Part shown: piece by piece, positions 53,477 to 61,965 of the stretch
How the letters are laid out: each line of letters starts with the position of its first letter
How positions within the stretch are numbered: the stretch's first letter is position 1
Origin: Janthinobacterium sp. 344
Lineage (GTDB): Bacteria > Pseudomonadota > Gammaproteobacteria > Burkholderiales > Burkholderiaceae_D
Reading direction: 5' to 3'
Assembly (NCBI RefSeq): GCF_900112025.1
Contig: NZ_FOKL01000001.1
Coordinates: 1,107,084 to 1,171,083, forward strand
DNA: 64,000 nucleotides
The notes under the pieces: generated by a model
What the model was told of the DNA's origin: nothing
The model's database searches: none
What the model saw: the letters and a program-made list of their open reading frames with translations, nothing else
Program-made: the position numbers and the translations under genes

Positions 53477-54034
53477 ATGCCCTCTTTTTCCATCCGCCCC
53501 CTGACGCCCGGCGACGCCGCCGCCTACCGCGCCCTGCGCCTGGCCGGCATCGCCGAGCTGCCGGCCAGCTTCTGCACCACGCTGGCGGCGGAAAGCGCCG
53601 TGCCCCTGGCACAGATGGCCCAGCGCCTGCACGCCACCGCGCACCAAATAATGTTTGGCACTTTCGCGGATGCGCAACTGACCGGTATTGCCGGCCTGCG
53701 CCGCGAACCGATCGCCGTGGTGCATGACAAGGCCAGCCTGTGGGGCGTGTACGTGGCGCCGGCCGCGCGCGGCCACGGCGCCGGACGGCAACTCGTGCAA
53801 GCGGCCCTCGCGCACGCCTGCGGCATCCCCGAGCTGGCCCGCGTGCGCCTCGCCGTGGCGCAGGACAACCACGCGGCCCTCACCCTGTACCTGGGCTGCG
53901 GTTTCGTGCTGGCGGACGCATCGGCATCGGATGGCATGCTGCAAATGCAATGCGTCCTGCCGCGCCCCGCCATCGCAACTACGCCAAATAATGTCTTTCT
54001 GAAAATCAATACCTTACAATTCCTTGCGAAATAG
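53477..54034 (+). CDS. GNAT-family N-acetyltransferase
   Basis: A 185-residue acetyl-CoA-dependent acetyltransferase. The start is FSIRPLTPGDAAAYRALRLA. The acetyl-CoA-binding motif A is LWGVYVAPAARGHGAGRQLVQ-like (about 91-110, with RGHGAG as the pyrophosphate loop). Motif B covers RLAVAQDNHAALTLYLGCGF. These are typical of RimI/PhnO-like proteins acting on amines or amino acids. The last 25 residues are less conserved and run into a sequence richer in A and T. The substrate is not known. Confidence 0.85.
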   Translation: MPSFSIRPLTPGDAAAYRALRLAGIAELPASFCTTLAAESAVPLAQMAQRLHATAHQIMFGTFADAQLTGIAGLRREPIAVVHDKASLWGVYVAPAARGHGAGRQLVQAALAHACGIPELARVRLAVAQDNHAALTLYLGCGFVLADASASDGMLQMQCVLPRPAIATTPNNVFLKINTLQFLAK

Positions 54035-54115
54035 ACCAGGGGCCGTTTTTTCTGTTGCAAGCAAGCGCAACAGGCCTTAGCATCGCGGCTTACAAAAAAT
54101 ACTTGGGGAGAGCCA

Positions 54116-55690
54116 ATGTCATCGGCCGAGACACACACCGCCACGGGTAAAATGCCCCGGCAAATACCGTACATCATCGCCAACGAAGGCTGCGAACGCT
54201 TCAGCTTTTATGGCATGCGCAACATCCTGACGCCATTCCTCATCAGCACCCTGCTGCTGATGATCCCGATCGACCAGCGCACGGGCGAAGCCAAGCACGT
54301 CTTCCATACCTTCGTCATCGGCGTGTATTTCTTCCCGCTGCTGGGCGGCTGGCTGGCCGACCGCTTCTTTGGCAAGTACAACACCATCTTCTGGCTCAGC
54401 CTCGTGTATTGCGCCGGCCATGCCTGCCTGGCCATCTTTGAAAACAGCGTCAACGGCTTCTATTTCGGCCTGTTCCTGATCGCCTTCGGTTCCGGCGGCA
54501 TCAAGCCCCTGGTCGCCTCGTTCGTCGGCGACCAGTTCGACCAGACCAACAAGCACAAGGCCAAGCTGGTGTTCGACCTGTTCTACTGGATCATCAACTT
54601 CGGCTCCTTCTTCGCCTCGCTGCTGATGCCGATGTTCCTGCGCGACTACGGTCCGTCGATCGCCTTCGGCATCCCCGGCGTCATGATGCTGGCCGCCACC
54701 ATCGTCTTCTGGATGGGCGCGAAGAAATACGTGCACGTGCCGCCGGCGCCGCCGAATCCCGATTCGTTCACCCGCGTGGCGCGCACCGCCCTGCTGGCCC
54801 GCGTCGACGGCGGCTCGCGTCCCGGCCTGTACGTGGCGTATGTCGGCGTGATCGGCGCCCTGTATGCGTTCTACAGCATTCCCGAATGGGGCTTCGTGAT
54901 TTCCGCGTGTACGGCGCTGGTCCTGCTGCTGGCCTTCGGCAGCATCGGCACGGCCATGCAGCTGGAGCGCGCGCGCGGCATCCACCCGGACGAAGCCGTC
55001 GAAGGCGTGCGCGCCGTGCTGCGCATCCTCGTCATCTTCGCCCTCGTCACGCCGTTCTTCTCGCTGTTCGACCAGAAGGCCTCGACGTGGATCGTGCAGG
55101 CCAACACCATGGAAAAACCGAGCTGGTTCCTGCCGGCGCAGATGCAGGCGCTGAACCCGATGCTGGTGATGCTGTTGATCCCGTTTAATAACCTGGTGCT
55201 GTACCCGATGCTCAACCGCTTCGGCCTGGAAGCGACGGCCCTGCGCCGCATGACGGCCGGCATCGGCTTTTCCTCGCTGGCGTGGATCGTCATTGGCCTC
55301 TTGCAGCTGGCGCTCGACAGCGGCAATGCCGTCTCCATCATGTGGCAGATCCTGCCGTATGCCCTGCTGACGTTCGGCGAGGTGCTGGTCTCGGCCACGG
55401 GCCTGGAGTTCGCGTACAGCCAGGCGCCCGTCTCGATGAAGGGCGCCATCATGAGCTTCTGGAACCTGTCGACCACGGTCGGCAACCTGTGGGTGCTGAT
55501 CGTCAACCGCAGCGTCATGAACGAGGGCGTGATCGGCAAGATCGCCGAGAGCGGCATCAGCGTGACGGCCTTCCAGATGTTCTTCTTCGCCGCCTTCGCC
55601 GCCGTCGCCATGCTGGCCTTCGGCCTGTACGCGAAGCGCTACAAGATGGTCGACAACTACCGCCAGGCGGCCATCCCGGCAAAAGCATGA
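54116..55690 (+). CDS. POT/PTR2-family proton-dependent oligopeptide transporter
   Basis: A 524-residue MFS protein of the peptide transporter family. TM1 carries the ExxERFSFYG motif (E24, E27, R28), which couples protons to peptide binding. FFPLLGGWLADRFFGKYNT is the loop 2-3 signature, and the PTR2 segment GSGGIKPLVASFVGDQF is present. About 14 hydrophobic segments fit the bacterial POT layout with two extra helices. It imports di- and tripeptides across the inner membrane, which fits the several exported peptidases in this window. GGGGAGAG precedes the start, and a terminator lies at 55716. Confidence 0.92.
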   Translation: MSSAETHTATGKMPRQIPYIIANEGCERFSFYGMRNILTPFLISTLLLMIPIDQRTGEAKHVFHTFVIGVYFFPLLGGWLADRFFGKYNTIFWLSLVYCAGHACLAIFENSVNGFYFGLFLIAFGSGGIKPLVASFVGDQFDQTNKHKAKLVFDLFYWIINFGSFFASLLMPMFLRDYGPSIAFGIPGVMMLAATIVFWMGAKKYVHVPPAPPNPDSFTRVARTALLARVDGGSRPGLYVAYVGVIGALYAFYSIPEWGFVISACTALVLLLAFGSIGTAMQLERARGIHPDEAVEGVRAVLRILVIFALVTPFFSLFDQKASTWIVQANTMEKPSWFLPAQMQALNPMLVMLLIPFNNLVLYPMLNRFGLEATALRRMTAGIGFSSLAWIVIGLLQLALDSGNAVSIMWQILPYALLTFGEVLVSATGLEFAYSQAPVSMKGAIMSFWNLSTTVGNLWVLIVNRSVMNEGVIGKIAESGISVTAFQMFFFAAFAAVAMLAFGLYAKRYKMVDNYRQAAIPAKA

Positions 55691-55715
55691 TGCCGGCTTG
55701 ACCTGTCGCAATGCA

Positions 55716-55743
55716 GAAGGGCGCCCTCGGGCGCCCTTTTTTA
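55716..55743. terminator. Terminator between the peptide transporter and pgm
   Basis: Stem AAGGGCGCCC / GGGCGCCCTT with a short loop and T6. It lies 26 bp after the transporter stop, and the T-run ends at the stop of the convergent pgm gene. Confidence 0.9.
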
Positions 55744-57387
<1,644 letters not shown>

Positions 57388-57493
57388 TTAACTTCATATG
57401 TTAGCGCATGCTGGCCCCGCGGCAAAGCGTTGTACGCCTGCCACGGTGCGGCAGCGCACCTGGCGCGGCATCGCCAAATGCCATGGCATGCCA

Positions 57494-57513
57494 TATAATG
57501 AGAATCATTCTCA
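57494..57513 (+). promoter_or_regulatory. Fur-box promoter of the ECF sigma / FecR unit
   Basis: TATAAT (57494-57499) runs directly into a perfect 7-1-7 Fur-type palindrome, TGAGAAT-C-ATTCTCA (57499-57513). Iron-loaded Fur would cover the -10 region and start site, so the sigma factor should be made only under iron starvation. Confidence 0.88.
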
Positions 57514-57557
57514 TATGCGCCACACCCGGCTGCAGATTCACCAACCCATCGGACGCC

Positions 57558-58076
57558 GTGGTCGCACGCTACTACCAAGAACTGCTCAATTTTTGCTGGC
57601 GCGGCCTGCGCAACCGCGAGGCGGCGCTGGACCTGGTGCAGGAAAGCTACGTGCGCGTGCTGGGCGTGCAGGACAGTTCAGCGCCGGGCGCGCCAGCCGT
57701 GCGCGAACCGCGCGCGCTGCTGTATCACACGGCACGCAACCTGATGATCGACCAGCACCGCCGGGCCGTCCTGCGCCAGCACGATGCGCTCGACGCCTTG
57801 CCGGAGGCGGCGCATCCGGCCGCGCCGCCGCACCTGCAGCCGGAACAGGCGCTGGAAAACAGCCAGGACTGGCAAGCCTGCGTGGCCGCCATCGACGCCC
57901 TGCCGCCGCGCTGCCGCGACGCCTTCGTGCTGCACCTGTTCGAGGAATTGCCGCACGCGCAGATCGCCGCGCGCATGGGCATTTCCGTGAGCATGGTGGA
58001 AAAACACATCGCGCGCGGCATGCTCAGTTGCCAGGCGCAGTTGCTGCGGTTGCATTCTTTGCGGGAAGCCACATAA
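57558..58076 (+). CDS. FecI-type ECF RNA polymerase sigma factor
   Basis: An ECF sigma factor of about 172 residues. Region 2 covers YYQELLNFCWRGLRNREAAL through DLVQESYVRVL, with RALLYHTARNLMIDQHRR (2.3-2.4). Region 4 is ALPPRCRDAFVLHLFEELPH followed by the HTH IAARMGISVSMVEKHIARGM. I propose GTG at 57558, because the in-frame ATG at 57498 is part of the -10 box and Fur site and cannot be translated from that promoter. It is coupled to fecR (TAATG overlap) and would direct transcription of the receptor gene after a signal through FecR. Confidence 0.88.
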   Translation: MVARYYQELLNFCWRGLRNREAALDLVQESYVRVLGVQDSSAPGAPAVREPRALLYHTARNLMIDQHRRAVLRQHDALDALPEAAHPAAPPHLQPEQALENSQDWQACVAAIDALPPRCRDAFVLHLFEELPHAQIAARMGISVSMVEKHIARGMLSCQAQLLRLHSLREAT

Positions 58077-59170
58077 TGGCGCCCATGACCGCCCGCCCGC
58101 CCCGCCACGATTTCGGCCCCTCCGCCCAGGAGCAGGCGGACTTGCGCGAGTACGCCGACTTTGCCGCCACGCAAGATCACGTGGCGCTGGCGGCGGCAAG
58201 CTGGTTCAGCCGGCGCGACAACCTCGATGCGCAAGGCCAGGCCGCATTTGCCGCCTGGCAGGCGGCCGACCCGGCCCACGCGCGCGCGTATGCGCAACTG
58301 CAGGACGCGCACGGCGCGGCGCGCAGGATTCCCCCGCACGTGGCCGCGCGCTGGGCCGTGCCGCCCGCCGCGCCAGCGCAATCCCACCGCCGCCCGCTTC
58401 TGCGCGCCCTGCCGTATGCGGCCGCCGCCATGTTGCTGCTCGGCGTGGGCGCGGGCGGCTACCAGTGGTGGCAGCAACCCGTGTTCAGCCAGGCGTATGC
58501 CACGCAGCGGGGCCAGCGGCTGGCTGTCGCGCTGCCCGACGGCAGCAAGGTGCAGCTCGACACGTCCACGCAATTGCACGTCACCCTGTACCGCCAGCGC
58601 CGCGAAGTGCGCCTGGCGCAAGGCGAAGCGCTGTTCCAGGTGCAATCGAAGCAGGGCCAGCCCTTCGACGTGCTGAGCGGCCCCCTGACGGTGACGGTGG
58701 TGGGCACGCAATTTGCCGTGCGCAACACCCTGGCGCACGACGGCCAGTTGCGCGTGGCCGTGCAGCATGGCCATGTGCGCGTGGCCGGTGCGCGGCAGGA
58801 GCTGGTCGACCTGCGCGCCGGCCAGGGCGTCAGCAGCGATGCCAGCGGCCACCTGTCCGCCATCGCCAGCCTGGCTCCAGGCAGCGTGGCGCCGTGGCGC
58901 GAAGGCCGGATCACCTTCGACAACGTGCCGCTGGGCGCGGCGCTGGCCGAGTTCGAGCGCTATGGCGATACGGGCTTCGTCGTGCGCGACGCGGCCGTCG
59001 CCCGCCTGCGCATCGGCGGCAGCTTCAGCCTGACCCAGCTGGACCGCTTCGCCGCCGCCCTGCCCCAGCTGCTGCCCGTGCGGATCACGCGCAGCGGCAC
59101 CACCAGCACCATCAGCCTGGCGCCGCAAGCCCCCGCGCAGGCGCCGGCCATGCAGCTGCAGCAACAATAA
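58076..59170 (+). CDS. FecR-family anti-sigma / sigma regulator
   Basis: A 364-residue inner-membrane protein, MAPMTARPPRHDFGPSA. Its ATG overlaps the sigma-factor stop. The cytosolic N-terminal part has the FecR-N (DUF4880) pattern ASWFSRRDNLDAQGQAAFAAW. One TM helix follows at about 108-128 (LPYAAAAMLLLGVGAGGYQW). The periplasmic part is the FecR domain (RLAVALPDGSKVQLDTSTQL, VRLAQGEALFQVQS, VTVVGTQFAVRN) with an extra C-terminal STN-like segment (ITFDNVPLGAALAEFERYGD). It relays the receptor's signal to the sigma factor. Confidence 0.9.
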   Translation: MAPMTARPPRHDFGPSAQEQADLREYADFAATQDHVALAAASWFSRRDNLDAQGQAAFAAWQAADPAHARAYAQLQDAHGAARRIPPHVAARWAVPPAAPAQSHRRPLLRALPYAAAAMLLLGVGAGGYQWWQQPVFSQAYATQRGQRLAVALPDGSKVQLDTSTQLHVTLYRQRREVRLAQGEALFQVQSKQGQPFDVLSGPLTVTVVGTQFAVRNTLAHDGQLRVAVQHGHVRVAGARQELVDLRAGQGVSSDASGHLSAIASLAPGSVAPWREGRITFDNVPLGAALAEFERYGDTGFVVRDAAVARLRIGGSFSLTQLDRFAAALPQLLPVRITRSGTTSTISLAPQAPAQAPAMQLQQQ

Positions 59171-59261
59171 ATAAAAATAAGTCGCATTCGCAGGTGAGGA
59201 TTTGCCCGCTTGCCGCGTCTACCAGGTGAATCGATAACAAATTAACCTGGAGAAATGCAAC

Positions 59262-61685
59262 ATGTGGTCCCCCCGCTTCAAGCTGACACCCGCTCCCCTC
59301 GCCCTGGCCGCCATGCTGGCCATGGCTTCGTACTCCGTGGCGCAGGCGCAAGCGCTGCCGCCCGTCAAACTGGCCATCGCCGCCCAGCCGCTGGGGCAGG
59401 CGCTGAACGAACTGGCGCGCCAGGCCGGCCTGCAACTGCTGTTTCCCCCCGACCTCGTGGCCGGCAAGACGGCGCCCGCCGTCAGCGGCACCCTGAGCGT
59501 GCGCGATGGGCTGGAGCGCCTGCTGGCCGGCAGCGGCCTGCAAGCGTCGATCGACGGCAATGCCGTCATCATCAAGGCGGCGCCCAAGGCCACGGGCGAG
59601 ACGGCCACCCTGTCGGAAATCACGGTGACGGCCAATGGCGAGCGCACGGCCACCAGCGATGGCACGGGCGCCTACACGACGCGCGCCGTGACCCTGGCGG
59701 GCGCGGAACGCTCGCTGCGCGAGACGCCGCAATCGGTGTCCGTCGTCACGCGCCAGCAGATGGATGACAAGAATCTGTTCACCTTGGACCAGGTGCTGGA
59801 GCAAAGCACGGGCCTGACGCGCATGAACCGCAGCTTCGGCTCGCACGAATTCCTGGCGCGCGGCAATGCCCTGTCCTACCTGGTCGACGGCATGCCCGGC
59901 GTGGCCGACAATGCCACGGGCTGGCTGATCCCCGACATGGCCGTGTATGACCGCGTGGAAATCCTGCGCGGCTCGGCCGGCCTGATCGTCGGCGCCGGCA
60001 CGCCCGGCGGCGTCGCCAACCTGGTGCGCAAGCGCCCGCGCGCCGAGGCCCATGCCGATGTCACCGCCACCGTGGGCAGCTGGAACCAGCGCCGCGTGGC
60101 GCTCGATGCGGGCACGCCGCTGAATGCGGCCGGCACCGTGCGCGGCCGCGCGCTGGTGGCCTACGAAGACCGCGATTTCTTTTATGATGCGGCGCACAGC
60201 CGCATGCCCCTGTTCTACGGCATCGTCGAAGCGGACCTCGACGCGGCCACCACCGTGCGCGCGGGCGCGCGCCGCCAGCACACGGTGACGGATGGCTACT
60301 GGCTGTTCGGCCTGCCCCGCTACAGCAATGGCGCCACCCTGCCGATCCGCCGTTCGACCTCGCTGGCGCAGGACTGGAACCGCCACGACGCCACCATCGG
60401 CGAACTGTTCGCCGACCTGGAGCACCGCTTCGGCGGCGACTGGAAGGCCAAGCTGGCCATCAACCGCACCTATGGGGCCTTCGACCAGCAGGCGGCCATC
60501 GTGCGCGGCAGCATCGATCCCGTCACGCAAACGGGCGCGCGCCTGTACAGCATCAATTACCGCAAGCAGGATATCGTCACCACGGGCCTGGACGCCAACG
60601 TGGGCGGCGGCTTCCAGGCCTGGGGCGGCAGGCATGAGGTGCTGCTGGGCCTGAACGCCTCGCGCGCCATCACCGACGACCATGCGGCTTCGACCTCGCC
60701 AGGCTTGCCCTTCGATGTCTTCCACCCCAACAATTCCCTGCTGGCGCAGCCCGCGCATCCGGCCTGGGACACGCTGCCGCACCTGAACGAACAGCATTAC
60801 GGCGCCTACGCCAGCACGCGCTGGGAACTCAATCCGGCGCTGCACCTGCTGCTGGGCGGCCGCCTGAGCTGGTTCGACAAGCAGACCACGGGCCGGCTCG
60901 ATACCGACCCCGTCAGCCGCTACAAGGAGAGCCGCGAATTCACGCCGTATGCGGGCCTGGTGCAGGACCTGGGCCCGCGCTGGTCCGTGTACGGCAGCTA
61001 CGCCAGCATCTTCCAGCCGCAGAGCCTGTACTACACCCTGGGCGGACAGCCGCTGAAACCGGTGGTCGGCGACACCTATGAGGCGGGCGTGAAGGGCGAG
61101 CTGTACGACGGCCGCCTGAACGTGGCGCTGGCCGCCTTCCGCATCAACAAGCGCGACACGGCCATCTACGACGAGGCCAGCAACGACGATTGCCTGAAGT
61201 GGGACCTGACGGGCAGCTGCTACCGCAATGGCCGGCCGATCCGCAGCACCGGCATCGACGCGGACGCCAGCGGCGAAGTGCTGCCCGGCTGGCAGCTGTC
61301 GTCCGGCTACACCTACAACATCGCGCGCGGCGACGCGGGCGAAACGCCGCCCACCGTCACGCCCAAGCACATGCTGCGCGTGTCGACCAGCTACCGCCTG
61401 CCCGGCGCCTGGAACCACTGGACCATCGGCGGCGGCGTCTCGGCGCAAAGCGGCTACCTGTACCAGGCGGACGACAATCCCGACGTGGCCTTTCGCAATG
61501 GCGGACGCACCGTCTGGGATGCGCGCGCTTCCTACATCTTCAACCGCCACTGGAGCGCCAACCTCAGCATCGCCAACCTGACGGACAAGACCTACTGGGC
61601 CGCCACGGGCGAACTGCGGCGCGGCAATTACTTCGGCGAACCGCGCAACATCATCCTCACCGTGCGCTACACGCCGTCGCTGTAA
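59262..61685 (+). CDS. TonB-dependent siderophore receptor with STN signalling domain (FecA/FpvA type)
   Basis: An 807-residue outer-membrane receptor. The signal peptide ends VAQAQA. An STN domain (about 32-95, KLAIAAQPLGQALNELARQA through NAVIIKA) contacts FecR. A TonB-box-like ATLSEITVTA comes next, then the plug (RETPQSVSVVTRQQM, FLARGNALSYLVDGMPG, EILRGSAGLIVGAGTPGGVA). The rest is a 22-strand barrel with LTDKTYWAATGELRRGNYFG near the end. The last residues (RYTPSL) lack the usual terminal aromatic. CTGGAGAA precedes the start. Fe-siderophore binding should activate the adjacent sigma factor; the ligand is unknown. Confidence 0.93.
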   Translation: MWSPRFKLTPAPLALAAMLAMASYSVAQAQALPPVKLAIAAQPLGQALNELARQAGLQLLFPPDLVAGKTAPAVSGTLSVRDGLERLLAGSGLQASIDGNAVIIKAAPKATGETATLSEITVTANGERTATSDGTGAYTTRAVTLAGAERSLRETPQSVSVVTRQQMDDKNLFTLDQVLEQSTGLTRMNRSFGSHEFLARGNALSYLVDGMPGVADNATGWLIPDMAVYDRVEILRGSAGLIVGAGTPGGVANLVRKRPRAEAHADVTATVGSWNQRRVALDAGTPLNAAGTVRGRALVAYEDRDFFYDAAHSRMPLFYGIVEADLDAATTVRAGARRQHTVTDGYWLFGLPRYSNGATLPIRRSTSLAQDWNRHDATIGELFADLEHRFGGDWKAKLAINRTYGAFDQQAAIVRGSIDPVTQTGARLYSINYRKQDIVTTGLDANVGGGFQAWGGRHEVLLGLNASRAITDDHAASTSPGLPFDVFHPNNSLLAQPAHPAWDTLPHLNEQHYGAYASTRWELNPALHLLLGGRLSWFDKQTTGRLDTDPVSRYKESREFTPYAGLVQDLGPRWSVYGSYASIFQPQSLYYTLGGQPLKPVVGDTYEAGVKGELYDGRLNVALAAFRINKRDTAIYDEASNDDCLKWDLTGSCYRNGRPIRSTGIDADASGEVLPGWQLSSGYTYNIARGDAGETPPTVTPKHMLRVSTSYRLPGAWNHWTIGGGVSAQSGYLYQADDNPDVAFRNGGRTVWDARASYIFNRHWSANLSIANLTDKTYWAATGELRRGNYFGEPRNIILTVRYTPSL

Positions 61686-61703
61686 GCGCCTCGCCGCCAG
61701 CAT

Positions 61704-61745
61704 CGCGCGCCACGGCCGCCGCCAGCAATGGGGCGGCCGTGCGCG
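61704..61745 (+). terminator. Strong hairpin after the first receptor, weak T-tail
   Basis: Stem CACGGCCGCC / GGCGGCCGTG with outer CGC pairs and an 11-nt loop, followed only by GTTTAC. It is a probable stop for the sigma-fecR-receptor unit. Confidence 0.6.
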
Positions 61746-61785
61746 TTTACAACATCGCACTCTTGCATGTCTCACAACCTCGCAC

Positions 61786-61808
61786 TATAATAAGAATAGT
61801 TCTCATTC
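61786..61808 (+). promoter_or_regulatory. Fur-like promoter of the second receptor
   Basis: TATAAT (61786-61791) overlaps an imperfect Fur box, ATAAGAATAGTTCTCATT. The layout is the same as at 57494, so the second receptor has its own iron-controlled promoter. A leader of about 160 nt follows. Confidence 0.75.
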
Positions 61809-61965
61809 ACATTTAGACTCTCCACCGAGTCTGCACGCAGCCGCCTGGCCGATGCGCAGCTGAATGACACGCTGCGCCAGCCAGGCATCCCCGCCAAGCA
61901 AGCCCCCCATACCAATCAACCAAGCGTGCCGCACGGCGGCAGGCTCACGAGAAGAAGGATGCTTC

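Noticed and set aside
57398..57557. Upstream extension of the ECF sigma or FecR frames
   Set aside because: This interval holds the -10 box and Fur site and is not conserved protein sequence.
59112..61775. An 887-codon minus-strand frame over the first receptor
   Set aside because: It is antisense to an unmistakable TonB receptor, with low-complexity Ala/Arg/Gly/His content.
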